A stretch of DNA of 64,000 nt from Vicinamibacterales bacterium (GCA_035699745.1 DASSPH010000079.1:1-64000); one strand, 5' to 3'. Shown: positions 1 to 9,816, counted from the first letter of the stretch. A program made the numbers and translations. Notes: generated by a model not told the origin, from the letters alone.

Positions 1-1
1 C

Positions 2-202
2 GCCTTCACCGACGGCGTTCCCGAGGCGCACAGTCCTGAGAACGAGGAGTTCGGCGAGGAACGCCTGCAGGTGCTGCTCCGCCGGACCGCTCACCTCCCG
101 GCGAACGAGATCGGCGCGCGTCTTTCCGCGGAGCTGAAAGAGTGGATCGGCGAGGCGGAGCAGTACGACGATCTCACCTTCATCGTAATGAAGGTGCGCT
201 GA
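2..202 (+). CDS. PP2C/SpoIIE-type protein phosphatase, C-terminal fragment
   Basis: Only the last 66 codons lie in the window; the gene starts upstream. The fragment opens with AFTDGVPEA and closes with YDDLTFIVMKVR. In PP2C-like SpoIIE/RsbU phosphatases the TDG(V/I)xE motif and the C-terminal DD(I/L)T strand each carry a metal-binding aspartate, and both are visible here in the right order and spacing. Family members dephosphorylate phosphoserine or phosphothreonine on anti-sigma-factor antagonists or related partner-switch proteins. Any N-terminal sensor domain is outside the window, so the signal cannot be named. The next gene is convergent, ending at 277. Assignment to the family is firm; the exact role is not known. 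Confidence 0.8.
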   Translation, partial: AFTDGVPEAHSPENEEFGEERLQVLLRRTAHLPANEIGARLSAELKEWIGEAEQYDDLTFIVMKVR

Positions 203-276
203 CGCCGTCGGTCGGCGACGCGCCAGTTGCGGTCAAGATTCGCCGGCGGCGGCCCCGACCGGCGCATGCGTGTGTC

Positions 277-804
277 TCACTCGACTCGCGCGAGCAGCGT
301 GCGCCGCTCACGGCCCGGCGCGAACGGCGGATTGGCAATCGTCATCCGCACGCGATCGGCTTCGATCTCGACACTGTACCTGATGGGTTCGCCGGTCATT
401 TCGTTGGGATTCTTATGCAGGACGGCCGTCATCGTCAGCGTGGTCCCCTCGAGCGTGTAGGTCCCCGCGCCGGCGACGATGGAGTCATACGCCGCGATTT
501 TTTCCGCGTCCGACGGTTGACCGGGACCACCGGCGAACAACCGTCGCGGTCCCGCTCCCGGCGCAAAGATGTAGCTGTAGTGCCTGGGCGTGAAGATGTA
601 GACGCTCAAGTACGGCGGGGTGGCGGCCGTCCAGTCCGCTCCAGGCGCTCGCGTTGACAGCTCGACGACCTTCCAGACGCCCTCCAAAGGCGACCGGGAC
701 TGCGCACCAGGCGCCGGCGCCTTCGACGGTTGTTCTGCAGTGGTGACACGCGTAACGTGACCGGCGAGCAGCAGAACCATCACCACGAGCAGAACGCGGC
801 GCAT
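277..804 (-). CDS. Secreted lipocalin-like domain protein
   Basis: A 175-residue protein with an N-terminal hydrophobic signal peptide (RRVLLVVMVLLLAGHV, roughly residues 2-17). The mature part starts with SPLEGVWKVVELSTR and ends with an MTIANPPF...RTLLARVE strand pattern. The opening LxGxW motif and all-beta character match the lipocalin-like (DUF4488/lipocalin_4 type) secreted proteins common in Acidobacteriota and Bacteroidota, which probably bind a small hydrophobic ligand or act as envelope proteins. The start at 804 is supported by a strong Shine-Dalgarno (GGGAGG) about 6 nt upstream. No catalytic residue is recognisable. The family is moderately secure and the ligand unknown. Confidence 0.75.
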   Translation of the reverse strand: MRRVLLVVMVLLLAGHVTRVTTAEQPSKAPAPGAQSRSPLEGVWKVVELSTRAPGADWTAATPPYLSVYIFTPRHYSYIFAPGAGPRRLFAGGPGQPSDAEKIAAYDSIVAGAGTYTLEGTTLTMTAVLHKNPNEMTGEPIRYSVEIEADRVRMTIANPPFAPGRERRTLLARVE

Positions 805-1105
805 ACATCCTCCCTGATCGACCCCAAGCCGCGGCTCGATCGATGGCGACTCAGACGAGCCTCAGCACACCCTCAGCATCGGCGGCAGCCGCATCGAGCG
901 ACAGCGAGACCAGAACCAGGCCGGTGATCACCGCGGGCAGCCCATTCTAGTCGACGCCGGGGCATCCTGCCGCGGCGCGTCTTCCCGGCGCGGACGCGCC
1001 ATCACTCAGGACACCGGTGAAGGTCGCCTGTAACGCTCCCGCCGGTCGCGGCACTTCCTGTCAGAACGCACGAAACCACGGCGTCCAACAAGGAGTCGCA
1101 CCGAC
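805..1105. other. Intergenic region between divergent genes
   Basis: About 300 bp between the divergent lipocalin-like and cupin genes. It must hold both promoters, but I see no good -35/-10 pair. It contains the Shine-Dalgarno of the minus-strand gene (just right of 804) and an AAGGAG about 11 nt before the cupin ATG at 1106. No open frame here has convincing coding character, and I see no tRNA or clear terminator. Confidence 0.5.
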
Positions 1106-1585
1106 ATGTTCACGATCGCCAGCCTTCTCTTCGCGCTCACACTCGCCGCCCAGGCGCCCGCGCACCCGCATCAGGGCGCGCCGAAGACCAGCGCCAGCAC
1201 GGCGTACGACGATCTGAAGTGGGAAATCATGGTTCCGGAGCTCGGCGCCGACTCGCCGCAGGCGGCGATCCTGCGCGTCGATCCGAAGACGCAGGCGACG
1301 CAGCTCCTGATTCGCATCCCCAGGCAGATCCACGTGCCGATGCACTGGCACAGCGCCAACGAGACTCACACGGTGATCAAGGGAACGTTCGTCTTCGAGC
1401 ACGAAGGGGCGCGGCACGAGCTGGGCCCGGGCGGCTTCAACTACCTGCCCGCGCGCATGCACCACCAGGCGTGGGCGTCCGACGACGCGCTCGTCTTCAT
1501 CACCGTGGACGCGGGGTGGGACGTCAACTGGGTCAGCGGCCCGCCGACCAGGAGCAATCTGGGCAAGCGGCCGCCGACGCGCTGA
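1106..1585 (+). CDS. Secreted cupin-domain protein
   Basis: A 159-residue single-domain cupin. Residues 1-16 (MFTIASLLFALTLAAQ) form a signal peptide. The cupin motif 1 ligands appear in VPMHWHSANETHTVIKGTF (HxH, a Glu-type position and a later His) around residues 74-92, and motif 2 in GPGGFNYLPARMHHQAW near residues 111-127, where the second metal-binding His is expected. Family members are beta-barrel metal-binding proteins; some act as dioxygenases, isomerases or sugar-binding proteins, and sequence alone does not decide among these. The ATG at 1106 is preceded by AAGGAG. The following sigma-factor gene is separate and close (about 60 bp). The fold is secure and the activity unknown. Confidence 0.82.
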   Translation: MFTIASLLFALTLAAQAPAHPHQGAPKTSASTAYDDLKWEIMVPELGADSPQAAILRVDPKTQATQLLIRIPRQIHVPMHWHSANETHTVIKGTFVFEHEGARHELGPGGFNYLPARMHHQAWASDDALVFITVDAGWDVNWVSGPPTRSNLGKRPPTR

Positions 1586-1648
1586 CACGCTGCCGCGACG
1601 GCGCGGCGCGACTTGACCACGGCTGGGACGGCTGTTAGCGTCCCAGTC

Positions 1649-2233
1649 GTGCAGGAGATCTCAGGCGCGGGTCCGGCCACCGCGAGCGACGCCGACGTCG
1701 CGAAAGCGATCGCGACGGCGTCACCCGGTTCGGCGCAGGCGGCAGAGGCCGAGCTGTACCGGCGCTTCGCGCGCCGCGTGCGGCTGTACGGCATCAAGCA
1801 CCTGCGCGACGCCGCGGCCGCCGACGACCTCGCGCAGGAGGTCCTGCTCCTCACCATCGAACGGCTGCGCGCGGGCGAAGTCCGGAATCCCGACGAGATC
1901 GGCTCCTTCATTCTCGGCACGAGCCGGATGCTGGCCGGTTCCGCGGAGCGCAAGACCCGGCGCCGGGAGCATCTGACGTCGCAGTTCCACGTGCCGGAAC
2001 TCTACGCCGCGGCGACCGAGGACGCGACGGACATCGGGGCGGTGGAGCGCTGCCTGCGTCAACTCGCCGAGCGCGACCGCCGCGTGCTGGTGCTGACCTT
2101 CTATGCCGAGAAGAGCTCGGCGGACATTGCCGCGGATCTCGGACTGACCGGCGCCGCGGTTCGGGTTGCACGCCATCGCGCGCTCGAGCGCCTGCGCGAC
2201 TGCGTCGGCCTGCACGGAGCGAGGACGACATGA
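1649..2233 (+). CDS. ECF-type RNA polymerase sigma factor
   Basis: A sigma-70 family factor of the extracytoplasmic-function type with only regions 2 and 4. Region 2 is seen in AELYRRFARRVRLYGIKHL followed by DDLAQEVLLLTIERL, the latter a typical -10-recognition helix. Region 4 is the C-terminal helix-turn-helix around RDRRVLVLTFYAEKSSADI and AADLGLTGAAVRVARHRAL. The frame can also start at a TTG at 1613; I prefer the GTG at 1649, which leaves a shorter, less disordered N-terminus. The stop overlaps the next gene by 4 nt (ATGA at 2230-2233). That gene is a zinc-finger anti-sigma factor, so the two form a classic sigma/anti-sigma pair. Target promoters are unknown. Confidence 0.9.
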   Translation: MQEISGAGPATASDADVAKAIATASPGSAQAAEAELYRRFARRVRLYGIKHLRDAAAADDLAQEVLLLTIERLRAGEVRNPDEIGSFILGTSRMLAGSAERKTRRREHLTSQFHVPELYAAATEDATDIGAVERCLRQLAERDRRVLVLTFYAEKSSADIAADLGLTGAAVRVARHRALERLRDCVGLHGARTT

Positions 2234-2823
2234 CCGGAATGCGCTGCGGCGCGCCCATTGCCTTCGCCGACGTCGCCGACTACTGGGCCGGCGAGTTGAG
2301 CGGCGCGGACGAAGCGCGCATCGAAGACCACGTGTTCACCTGCGCCGAGTGCGCGCGGCAGCTCGAGGCGGGGGAGGCGCTGGCGCGCGGCATCGCGGCG
2401 ATGGCACGCCAGGGCCGGCTGCACACCATCGTCACCGACGCCATCCTCAATCGCCTGGCCGCCGACGGCGTGCGCATCCGGATGTTCACGCTCGAAGGCT
2501 CCGGCATCGTCCCCTGCGCGGTATGGGCCGACGACGACCTGGTCGTGTCGCGGATCCGCGCCGACTTCACCGGCGTCGAGACGGTGAGCGTCGTGACGCG
2601 CCGCGCCTCCGGCGAAGAGATCCGCCGCGTGTCGGACGTCACCGTGCGGCCGGGGCAGCTGGAGATCCTGAACGCGTTCCCGGCGGCACAGCTCCGCGCG
2701 CTTCCCGCGACGCGCGTTCACGTCACCGTGACCGGCAGGGCAGGTTCCGCCGAGCGAACCATCGCGGAGTACACGCTGGAGCACGCCGGCGCGTTCGATC
2801 GTGCGCGCAGCACGATGCCGTGA
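2230..2823 (+). CDS. Zinc-finger (zf-HC2) anti-sigma factor
   Basis: A 197-residue protein with an N-terminal anti-sigma zinc finger. The pattern DEARIEDHVFTCAECARQLE (about residues 29-48) supplies the H-x3-C-x2-C ligands of zf-HC2/ZAS domains. No transmembrane helix follows, so unlike many anti-sigma factors it appears cytoplasmic; the remainder (about residues 80-185) is a beta-rich domain of unknown ligand. The ATGA overlap with the ECF sigma gene implies translational coupling and 1:1 expression. By family knowledge it should bind and sequester that sigma factor; what releases it is not evident. Confidence 0.85.
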   Translation: MTGMRCGAPIAFADVADYWAGELSGADEARIEDHVFTCAECARQLEAGEALARGIAAMARQGRLHTIVTDAILNRLAADGVRIRMFTLEGSGIVPCAVWADDDLVVSRIRADFTGVETVSVVTRRASGEEIRRVSDVTVRPGQLEILNAFPAAQLRALPATRVHVTVTGRAGSAERTIAEYTLEHAGAFDRARSTMP

Positions 2824-2902
2824 TGCCCCAGGGGCGCCGGGACCTCGACCACCTCACGGTTCCTGATCAGCGCGTCCACGGCTCCATCATTCGGCCGCGG
2901 CG

Positions 2903-3133
2903 CTACGGCACGAGGAGCCGGACCGCGTTCTTGCGGCGAGCGCGGTTGTAGGCGGTGATCGCGGCGATCACGTGGCAGATCCAGCCGAGCAGGCCGCCCG
3001 AGCCGATCCATAAGCCCGGAGTGACGATCAACCAGAAGATCCCGCGGAGGAAGTCGCCGTTGTAGAACTGGCCGATGCCGGGAACCAACGCGCTGAGCAC
3101 CGCCGCGACGCCGGGGTTCTTCACGTCCGCCAT
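2903..3133 (-). CDS. Small TM2-like membrane protein
   Basis: A 76-residue protein starting MADVKNPGVAAVLSALVPGI. It has the GIGQFYNGDFLRGIFWLI motif of small bacterial membrane proteins related to TM2 and DUF5683, with two or three short hydrophobic segments (about residues 8-22, 28-46 and 48-62) and a basic C-terminus (YNRARRKNAVRLL). The start codon directly abuts the stop of the DUF1080 gene upstream (TAG then ATG at 3133), so the two are probably cotranscribed. Function unknown; these proteins are often hypothetical membrane components. Confidence 0.75.
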   Translation of the reverse strand: MADVKNPGVAAVLSALVPGIGQFYNGDFLRGIFWLIVTPGLWIGSGGLLGWICHVIAAITAYNRARRKNAVRLLVP

Positions 3134-3823
3134 CTAGCTGACTCCTCTCGGCAGCTCCATGATCCGGATATTGCGGAAGTGAATCTCCGCTCCCTCGGAT
3201 TCCAGGCAGAGGTAGCCCTTCTTCTGGGTCGATTTGCTGACGCCGTTCACGAACACGCCGTTCACCGCCAGCTTCACGACACCATCGACGGCGACGACGT
3301 CGTAGGTGTTCCACTCGCCGCGTCCCTTCGCGCGATTCTCGATCGACATGCTGCGTTCGCCGCGCGGGTTGTCGGGAACCGTCTTGACGCCGCCGACGCC
3401 GAACAATTCTCCATGCACGTACGCGACCGGCGGCACACGGCCGTCCCGGGTGTTCAGCTTCGGCCAGTCCAGCTCCAGCATCTGCACTTCGACGCCGTCG
3501 GGCAGCCGGCTCTCCGGATCGGGCGTCGCCCGGCTCCAGATGAACACCCCCGAGTTGCCGCCCGGCTCGGTGTGCATCCACTCGATGTGCAGCACGAAGT
3601 TCTCGTACTCCCTGGCGCTGCGCATCACGCCGATCGGACGGCCCGAGCAGATCAACACGCCGTCCCGCACCCGCCAGGTGTCCGGCGCGGTGTTCACGTT
3701 GACCCACCCGGCCAAATCGCGGCCGTTGAACAGATCGCGGAACTCCTGCGCGCCGGCCGGCAAGCGGCCGTCCGCGAGCAGAAGCGCCGCCAGCAGCGCG
3801 ATCGTCGGCGCACAGCGGGTCAT
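3134..3823 (-). CDS. Secreted DUF1080 (3-keto-disaccharide hydrolase-like) protein
   Basis: A concanavalin-like beta-sandwich protein of about 229 residues. The frame is open further upstream to 4030, but the ATG at 3823 is preceded by a GAGGTGA Shine-Dalgarno and begins a convincing signal peptide ([18 protein letters not shown]). The mature protein opens [15 protein letters not shown], the hallmark of DUF1080, and contains [11 protein letters not shown] and [13 protein letters not shown], which are conserved in this family, and ends [16 protein letters not shown]. Characterised DUF1080 proteins hydrolyse 3-ketoglycosides or bind polysaccharide; which applies here is inference. It shares a transcript with the small membrane protein directly downstream. 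Confidence 0.88.
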   Translation of the reverse strand: MTRCAPTIALLAALLLADGRLPAGAQEFRDLFNGRDLAGWVNVNTAPDTWRVRDGVLICSGRPIGVMRSAREYENFVLHIEWMHTEPGGNSGVFIWSRATPDPESRLPDGVEVQMLELDWPKLNTRDGRVPPVAYVHGELFGVGGVKTVPDNPRGERSMSIENRAKGRGEWNTYDVVAVDGVVKLAVNGVFVNGVSKSTQKKGYLCLESEGAEIHFRNIRIMELPRGVS

Positions 3824-3986
3824 CACGGTCACCTCGCGGCCATTATCACCCGTCAGGATGCCATTGAGACGGCCGGGCTCGGCCGCTGACGTCGCGCGTC
3901 GTCCGCACCGCGAGGTGACCGGACTCGGGAGTTCGTGGGTGTCGGCCGTCGATGCAGGCGGCGGGCCGCGGTAACCTGTGTCGCGC

Positions 3987-4931
3987 ATGTGGCGTACGCC
4001 CGATCCCGATCGCTTTGTCGTCGGCGTCAATCTTCCCTGGGTCGGCTACGGGACGGACATCGGCGCGAGCGCGTGGTACCCGGACGTCGGCCTGGCACGG
4101 CAGCCGGCGTCGCTCGAGGCGCTCGATCGCGCTTTCGCGACGCTCGCCGGCGACGGCATCCGGGTGGTGCGCGTGTTTCTACTGTGCGATCTGCGATCCG
4201 GCGTGCTGTTCGATGCGCACGGCGTGCCGGCGTCGATCGACGCCGCCGTTCTGCCTGACGCCGCGGCGCTGGTCGCCGCGGCGCGCCGGCACGACGTCGG
4301 TCTGATGCCCGTGCTGTTCGACTTTCACCTCTGCGCGCCGCAACAGATCGTCGACGGCGTTCAGCTCGGCGGACGATCGCATCTGATTGCAGAGGCAGGG
4401 GACGCTGCCATCCTGGTCGATCGCGTCGTCCGGCCGATCGTCGCGGCGTTCGCCGACGAGCCCGCCATCGTCGCCTGGGACGTGATGAACGAGCCGGAGT
4501 GGTGCCTGCGCGGTGGCTTGTTCTCCCGCAAACGGGCGATTCCGTTCGCGGCCATGCAAGGTTTTCTCAGAGAGGCGGTGCGCTGCATCCACGACGCGGC
4601 CCGACAGCCCGTCACGGTCGGCTCCGCCGGGACGTGGAACCTCGATCTGGTCAGAGGGCTCGAGCTCGACTTCTACCAGGTGCATTGGTACGACCGTTTC
4701 GGCTGGGACGCGCTGCGGCGGCCGGTCAGCGAACTCGGGCTCGACGACCGTCCCGCCATTCTCGGGGAATTCTCGGGGCGCAGCGCGCGTCTCCGCGACG
4801 TGCTCGACGCGGCGAAGCAGGCGGGCTACGAGGGAGCGCTGGTCTGGTCGATGCTCGCCGGCGACGAGCACTCGGCCTACCCGCCGGCGCTCGCCGAGTG
4901 GATCAGGTCCGGGCGGCCAGATGCGTCTTGA
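3987..4931 (+). CDS. Glycoside hydrolase family 5-like (cellulase/mannanase-type) protein
   Basis: A TIM-barrel glycosidase-like protein of about 314 residues without a signal peptide. The acid/base glutamate sits in [10 protein letters not shown] (the NEP motif) and the nucleophile candidate in AILGEFSGR, about 105 residues later, the arrangement of clan GH-A enzymes. [10 protein letters not shown] supplies the usual aromatic and His residues between them. The start may be the GTG at 3978 or the ATG at 3987; a TAACCT hexamer 9 nt before the ATG could be a -10 element. The 3' end overlaps the convergent uvrA gene by 29 bp. Family level is fairly safe; substrate is unknown. Confidence 0.8.
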   Translation: MWRTPDPDRFVVGVNLPWVGYGTDIGASAWYPDVGLARQPASLEALDRAFATLAGDGIRVVRVFLLCDLRSGVLFDAHGVPASIDAAVLPDAAALVAAARRHDVGLMPVLFDFHLCAPQQIVDGVQLGGRSHLIAEAGDAAILVDRVVRPIVAAFADEPAIVAWDVMNEPEWCLRGGLFSRKRAIPFAAMQGFLREAVRCIHDAARQPVTVGSAGTWNLDLVRGLELDFYQVHWYDRFGWDALRRPVSELGLDDRPAILGEFSGRSARLRDVLDAAKQAGYEGALVWSMLAGDEHSAYPPALAEWIRSGRPDAS

Positions 4932-7797
4932 GGAAGCGCCCGGTGTGGGAAGCCTTGCTGCGGGTCACGTCCTCCGGCGTTCCGGCGGCGACGACGCGCC
5001 CGCCGGCGTGCCCGCCTTCGGGCCCGAGATCGATGACGTGATCGGCGGTCTTGATGACGTCCATGTGATGCTCGATCAGGATCACGGTGTGTCCCGCGTC
5101 GACCAGCTGGTTCAAGGCCAGGAGCAGCCGCTCGATGTCCGCCAGGTGCAGCCCGGTCGTCGGCTCGTCGAGGATGTACACGGTGTGCTTCGCGCGCTGC
5201 AGCTTGCTCAGTTCGGTCGCGATCTTGATGCGCTGCGCTTCGCCGCCTGACAGGGTCGTCGAGGACTGCCCGAGGGTGAGGTAGCCGAGCCCGAGCGCGT
5301 CGAGCACCTCGATCTTGCGCGCCAGCGCCGGTTCGGTCTTGAAGAACGTCACTCCTTCTTCGATCGACATGTTGAGCACGTCCGCTATCGTCTTGCCGCG
5401 GACGGTGACTTCCAGCGTGTCGCTGTTGAATCGCGCCCCCTTGCAGGCGCCGCACGTCACCTCGACGTCCGGCATGAAGTAGAGCTGCGTGGTGATCGAG
5501 CCTTCGCCCTGGCACTCCTCGCAGCGGCCGCCCTTCACGTTGAAGCTGAAGCGTCCGGGCTGGTACTCCCGCTCGACCGAAAGGGGCGCGGCCGCGAAGA
5601 GATCGCGGATGGTGTCGTAGAAGCCGACGTAGGTCGCGGGGTTCGAGCGGCTGTTGCGGCCGATCGGCGACTGGTCGATGCTCACCACCTTGTGGACGTG
5701 CTCGAGGCCGTCGACGCCGTCGTGCGCGCCGGGCAGCGTGCGGGTGTCTTCGAGCCGCTTCCACAGCGCCTTGTAGAGAATCTCGTTGATCAGCGTACTC
5801 TTGCCGGACCCCGACGCGCCGGTGATGGCGACCAGCTTTCCGAGCGGGATCCGGACCGCGATGTTCTTCAGATTGTTCTCGCGCGCACCGCGGATGAGGA
5901 GCGAGTGGCCGTTGCCGCCGCGCCGGCGGCCGGGCACCGGGATGGCCCGCCTGCCCGAGAAGAACTGGCCGGTCGGGGACGCCTTGCACTTCATGACGTC
6001 GGCGAGCGTGCCCTCGGCGACGACCCGCCCGCCGTGGACGCCCGGTCCCGGTCCCATCTCGATGACGTGATCGGCGGCGCGGATCGTGTCCTCGTCGTGT
6101 TCGACGACGATGACGGTGTTGCCGATGTCGCGGAGGCTCTTCAGCGTCGCGATCATCTTGGCGTTGTCCTTGGGGTGGAGCCCGATGCTCGGCTCGTCGA
6201 GCACGTAGAGCATGCCCATCAGGCCGGAGCCGATCTGTGTCGACAGCCGGATGCGCTGCGACTCGCCGCCCGAGAGCGTGCCGGAGCGGCGGTTGAAGTT
6301 CAGGTAGTCGAGACCGATCCCCAGCAGCAGCTGGAGCCGTGCGCGGATCTCGTTGAGGACCTGGCGCCCGGCGTCGGCGCCGCGGCCGGACGGCTTGATC
6401 GTCTGCAGGAAGGCCTGCAGCTCGTCGAAGTTCAGCTGCCCGACGTCGTAGAGCGTCCGTCCGGCAATGGTGAAGAGCAGCCGCGTGGCGCGCACGCGCG
6501 CGCCCTTGCAGTCCGGGCAGACGTGCTCGACCATCACCTTGTCGAGCCACGCTTCCATGCGCGAGTTCACTTCGCCGCGCTGCCGGTAGCGCCGGTAGTA
6601 CCGCTCGATCCGGCGCGCGATGCCGCCGAAGCCGACTTCGCGCCCCTCCTGGTCGGGCGGCAGCTTCACCTTCGCCTCCGGCGGGGAGGCGATGCGCACC
6701 TTCGCCGGCTCGATCCCGTAAAGGATCGCGTGCCGCACGTGCTCGGGCAACTGCGTCCACGGCGTATCGAGACCGAATCCGAGCTTCCGGGACAGGCTGT
6801 ACATCAGGCGGCCGTCCCACGTGTCCGGGTTGTACTTGAACGCCTCGCGCACGAAGCAGCCGCCGAGAATGCTGCGCCTGGGATCCGGAACCAGCAGCTC
6901 CGGGTGGGTGAGCTTGTCCACACCGAGGCCGCCGCACGTACGGCACGCGCTCTCGGGGTTGTTGAACATGAAGAAGTCCGGCCCGATCTCGCCGTAGACG
7001 AAGTGCTGGGACGGGCTCGTGACGGACTTGTACAGGCGCTCCGCGTCGGCCTTGCCCGCGCCCTTGCCGGCATGGAGCTGGATCAGCCCGTCGCCGACGA
7101 GCAGCGCGGCGGCGATCCCCGCCTTGATCGCCTTCTCGTGCCGCCGGCCGACGACGAACCGGTCGACGATCGCGTCCATGTGCTCGACGTCCGACGCCTC
7201 CAGCTCGGTCTTCTCCGACAGATCGATCGGCCGGCCGTCGACGATCAGGCGGCGCACGCCCTTCTTGCGCAGCTCGGTGAAGACGTACTCCAGATCCTCG
7301 CCGTAGACCTTGAAGACCGGCGCGCGCAGCTCGATCTCGGCTCCCTCCGGCAGGGCGAGAATCGCCTCGAGAATCTGGCTCGCGCTGCGGCTCGGCGTCG
7401 GCTCGCCGGTCCGCGGGCAGTGGGGCTGGGCGATGGTCGCGAACAGCAGGTTCAGATAGCTCGCGATGTCGGTCATCGTGCCCACGGTGGAGCGCGGATT
7501 GTTCGCGAGCGTCTTCTGCTCGATCGAGATCACCGGGGAGAGCCCGAACACGAAGTCGACGTCGGGCTTGGTCACCTGCGCGATGAACCGTTTGGCGAAG
7601 GTGGACAGCGATTCCATGTAGCGGCGCTGCCCCTCCGCGTAGATGGTGTCGAACGCGAGGCTCGACTTGCCCGAGCCCGACAGCCCGGTGATGACGACGA
7701 GCCGATCGCGGGGAATCTCGATCGAGATGTTCTTCAGATTGTGGACGCGGGCCCCCTGCACGGCCACCGTCGTGCGCGCCGTCCGTGATCGTGTCAT
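4903..7797 (-). CDS. uvrA: Excinuclease ABC subunit A, atypical zinc-finger I
   Basis: A 964-residue UvrA, the DNA-damage-recognition ATPase of nucleotide excision repair. Two ABC modules are present: Walker A GLSGSGKS (residues 38-45) and GASGSGKST in the C-terminal half, with signatures [12 protein letters not shown] and [12 protein letters not shown]. The C-terminal zinc finger CEEC...CGAC is intact, and a middle CPDC remains. The first zinc-finger position reads CPRTGEP where classical UvrA has CPxCG, so the N-terminal knuckle is altered; this resembles a UvrA subtype seen outside Proteobacteria. The ATG at 7797 overlaps the stop of the nucleotidyltransferase gene (ATGA), so both are probably cotranslated. 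A longer upstream frame is only an antisense shadow. Confidence 0.95.
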   Translation of the reverse strand: MTRSRTARTTVAVQGARVHNLKNISIEIPRDRLVVITGLSGSGKSSLAFDTIYAEGQRRYMESLSTFAKRFIAQVTKPDVDFVFGLSPVISIEQKTLANNPRSTVGTMTDIASYLNLLFATIAQPHCPRTGEPTPSRSASQILEAILALPEGAEIELRAPVFKVYGEDLEYVFTELRKKGVRRLIVDGRPIDLSEKTELEASDVEHMDAIVDRFVVGRRHEKAIKAGIAAALLVGDGLIQLHAGKGAGKADAERLYKSVTSPSQHFVYGEIGPDFFMFNNPESACRTCGGLGVDKLTHPELLVPDPRRSILGGCFVREAFKYNPDTWDGRLMYSLSRKLGFGLDTPWTQLPEHVRHAILYGIEPAKVRIASPPEAKVKLPPDQEGREVGFGGIARRIERYYRRYRQRGEVNSRMEAWLDKVMVEHVCPDCKGARVRATRLLFTIAGRTLYDVGQLNFDELQAFLQTIKPSGRGADAGRQVLNEIRARLQLLLGIGLDYLNFNRRSGTLSGGESQRIRLSTQIGSGLMGMLYVLDEPSIGLHPKDNAKMIATLKSLRDIGNTVIVVEHDEDTIRAADHVIEMGPGPGVHGGRVVAEGTLADVMKCKASPTGQFFSGRRAIPVPGRRRGGNGHSLLIRGARENNLKNIAVRIPLGKLVAITGASGSGKSTLINEILYKALWKRLEDTRTLPGAHDGVDGLEHVHKVVSIDQSPIGRNSRSNPATYVGFYDTIRDLFAAAPLSVEREYQPGRFSFNVKGGRCEECQGEGSITTQLYFMPDVEVTCGACKGARFNSDTLEVTVRGKTIADVLNMSIEEGVTFFKTEPALARKIEVLDALGLGYLTLGQSSTTLSGGEAQRIKIATELSKLQRAKHTVYILDEPTTGLHLADIERLLLALNQLVDAGHTVILIEHHMDVIKTADHVIDLGPEGGHAGGRVVAAGTPEDVTRSKASHTGRFLKTHLAART

Positions 7798-8774
7798 CGC
7801 CGTCCCGTGCCCGGCTCGCCTGGTTCCCAGTGTTCGTCGTCCAGCGGGTCCGCCGCCGGCTGGAGGTGCACGAATGCCAGCTCCTGCACCATCGCCGTGC
7901 TTCGCTTCGTGAGCCGGACCGGCAGCGAGACCTTGCCGATCAGTCTCTGATCGGCGAGATACTCGCAGGCGATCGTCACGCCGTCGACGCCCAGCGTCCG
8001 GGTGAAGTGATGCTCGATCTCGGCGCAGCCGCGCGCCTCGCCGGCGTCGCGCAGGTACTTGAAGACCGCGGCGAACAGGGCCGGCGTGCGGTCGGCGAGG
8101 TAGCGGTCGACGGTTGCGAGCGCGGTGTCGATGCGGGCCCGCGTCACCGGCTGATGCAGCAGACTGGTGTAGATCGCCGAAAAGACAGCAGGGTTCAACG
8201 TCAGCGCCTCCGGAATGACCTCGCGCCCGGCGACGCGCCCGGCGCCGATCACCTCGATCATCGCCAGCGGCGTCGCGGTGTACAGCAGCCACAGCGCGGC
8301 GTAGTCCAGATCGCCGCGCGTGATCAGCCACTTGTGCGCCTTGTAGAGCGGCCCCAGCGCGGCGGTTGCCGCCCGCAGCAGCTGCAGCTCGCGATCCCGC
8401 TCCCCCAGCGTGTGCAGGGTGTCGCACAGCTGCGCGATCGTCTGGTCGTGGGTGTAGAGCAGCCGTCCCTTGGCGAGGAACGAGTGCATGAACGAGTTCT
8501 GCAGCGATCCCTGCACCAGCTTGCGGAACGCGGCGCGCGTGATCAGCATCGCGTGGACGTTCACGCCGTCGGCGTAGAGCGAGATGCTGTCCGCCGCGAT
8601 CTTCGCTTCGTCGATCGTGATCAGCACCAGGTCGACGTCCGACTTGTCCCAGACGGTGTCGTGAGCCAGGCTGCCGCCGAGGATCGCGGCCAGGATGCTG
8701 GTGTCGCCGCGCAGTTGCGCGGCGAGCGCGTCAACGGCGGCGGTGAACGCTCGGCGGGGGTCGCGTGGAGGCAT
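7794..8774 (-). CDS. Nucleotidyltransferase-domain protein
   Basis: A 326-residue protein with a Pol-beta-type nucleotidyltransferase N-terminus: [20 protein letters not shown] has the G-S...D-x-D catalytic motif (about residues 32-51). The C-terminal two thirds is helical, with [20 protein letters not shown] resembling the accessory helices of aminoglycoside nucleotidyltransferase-like enzymes. Substrate unknown: members adenylylate antibiotics, proteins or tRNA. The stop overlaps the uvrA start, placing it first in a two-gene operon. It is divergent from the LigD-type ligase gene, with about 50 bp between the starts. Confidence 0.8.
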   Translation of the reverse strand: MPPRDPRRAFTAAVDALAAQLRGDTSILAAILGGSLAHDTVWDKSDVDLVLITIDEAKIAADSISLYADGVNVHAMLITRAAFRKLVQGSLQNSFMHSFLAKGRLLYTHDQTIAQLCDTLHTLGERDRELQLLRAATAALGPLYKAHKWLITRGDLDYAALWLLYTATPLAMIEVIGAGRVAGREVIPEALTLNPAVFSAIYTSLLHQPVTRARIDTALATVDRYLADRTPALFAAVFKYLRDAGEARGCAEIEHHFTRTLGVDGVTIACEYLADQRLIGKVSLPVRLTKRSTAMVQELAFVHLQPAADPLDDEHWEPGEPGTGRR

Positions 8775-8809
8775 GCGGCGCCGGTACTCCGGCGAAGCAT
8801 AACGCACAC

Positions 8810-8815
8810 TAGAAT
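8810..8815 (+). promoter_or_regulatory. Putative -10 element of the LigD-type ligase gene
   Basis: TAGAAT (5 of 6 matches to TATAAT) lies 10 nt before the ATG at 8826 in the short divergent gap. No clear -35 is visible. If used, the mRNA would be nearly leaderless. Confidence 0.35.
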
Positions 8816-8825
8816 GCGAGCCGGC

Positions 8826-9773
8826 ATGCGTGCCCAATTCATCCCGCCGATGGCGGCGGAGCTGGTCGAACGCCTCCCCGAGGGAGACGACTGGTTCTAC
8901 GAGCTGAAGCTCGATGGCTATCGAGCGCTCGTCATCAAGAACGGCGCCGAGGTCCGGCTGCGGTCGCGCAACGACAAGGATCTGACGCGCGCGTATCCGG
9001 AGGTGGTGAGCGCCGGCCGCCGTCTGACGGCGCAATCCGCCGTGATTGACGGCGAGGTGGTCGCCGTCGACGCCGCCGGCCGCCCGTCGTTCCAGGCGCT
9101 GCAGCACCGCTCGGCGCACGCCGGCCATGCGATCGTGTTCTACGCGTTCGACCTGCTGCACGTGAACGGCGAAAGCCTCGAGGCGCGCCCGCTGAAGGAA
9201 CGGCGCGCGAAGCTTCCGGCCATCGTCGGCAGTTCCGGACTGCTCCTGTCGGAGCCGCTGCCGGGCAGCGCCGGCGAGGTCGCCGAGGCCGTACGCGCGC
9301 TGGGCCTCGAGGGGGTGATCGCCAAGCGCTGGAGCTCGCGCTACAGCGCCGGCCAGCGCGGCGGCGCGTGGGTGAAGCTCAAGCTCGACAGGCAGCAGGA
9401 GTTCGTCATCGGCGGCTACCGGCCCGGGCCGTACGGCATCGACGCGCTGCTGGTGGGCGTGTTCGAGGGGCGCGACCTGCGCTTCGCCGGCAAGGTCCGC
9501 GCCGGCTTCACGCCCCGGCTCCGCCGTGAGGTCGCCGCCGCCCTCGCGCCGCTGCAGGTCGCGCGCTGTCCGTTCCCGGATCTGCCCAACGCCAGACCCT
9601 CGCGCTGGGGCGGCGGCGTCACCGCCGAGCAGATGCGCGAGATGCGCTGGGTCGAGCCGCGCCTCGTCGCGCAGGTCCGGTTCGTGGAATGGACCGCGGA
9701 CGGTCACCTCCGGCACGCCGCATTTCTCGGCCTGCGCACGGACAAGCGCGCGCGCACGATTCGCCGGGAATGA
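8826..9773 (+). CDS. ligD: ATP-dependent DNA ligase, LigD ligase-domain type
   Basis: A 315-residue stand-alone version of the LigD adenylyltransferase/OB-fold ligase. Motif I is ELKLDGYRAL with the nucleotide-accepting Lys28; further motifs include AVIDGEVVAVD (III), YAFDLLHVNG (IIIa), LEGVIAKRWSSRYSAGQRGG (IV) and WVKLKLDR (V). The C-terminal OB domain ends in the WTADGHLRHAAFLGLRTDK pattern of bacterial NHEJ ligases. It joins DNA ends using ATP, normally with Ku. Polymerase and second ligase genes follow within 4 kb, but no Ku gene is in the window. The start is ATG 8826, with ATG 8814 possible. A TAGAAT hexamer at 8810-8815 may be its -10. Confidence 0.92.
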   Translation: MRAQFIPPMAAELVERLPEGDDWFYELKLDGYRALVIKNGAEVRLRSRNDKDLTRAYPEVVSAGRRLTAQSAVIDGEVVAVDAAGRPSFQALQHRSAHAGHAIVFYAFDLLHVNGESLEARPLKERRAKLPAIVGSSGLLLSEPLPGSAGEVAEAVRALGLEGVIAKRWSSRYSAGQRGGAWVKLKLDRQQEFVIGGYRPGPYGIDALLVGVFEGRDLRFAGKVRAGFTPRLRREVAAALAPLQVARCPFPDLPNARPSRWGGGVTAEQMREMRWVEPRLVAQVRFVEWTADGHLRHAAFLGLRTDKRARTIRRE

Positions 9774-9797
9774 CCGGGCGCCGCGCACACCTATAAT
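9770..9797 (+). promoter_or_regulatory. Sigma-70-like promoter for the MBL-fold gene
   Basis: A perfect TATAAT at 9792-9797 with ATGACC (4 of 6 to TTGACA) 16 nt upstream at 9770-9775. The predicted start near 9804 would leave a short leader containing the GGAGGA ribosome site at 9808-9813 before ATG 9817. Confidence 0.5.
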
Positions 9798-9816
9798 GGC
9801 CGCCACTGGAGGAAGC

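Noticed and set aside
5692-7788. Long plus-strand open frame (about 700 codons) opposite uvrA
   Set aside because: Arg/Val/Asp-rich shadow of uvrA codons in a GC-rich genome; no ribosome site or known domain. uvrA on the other strand is complete.
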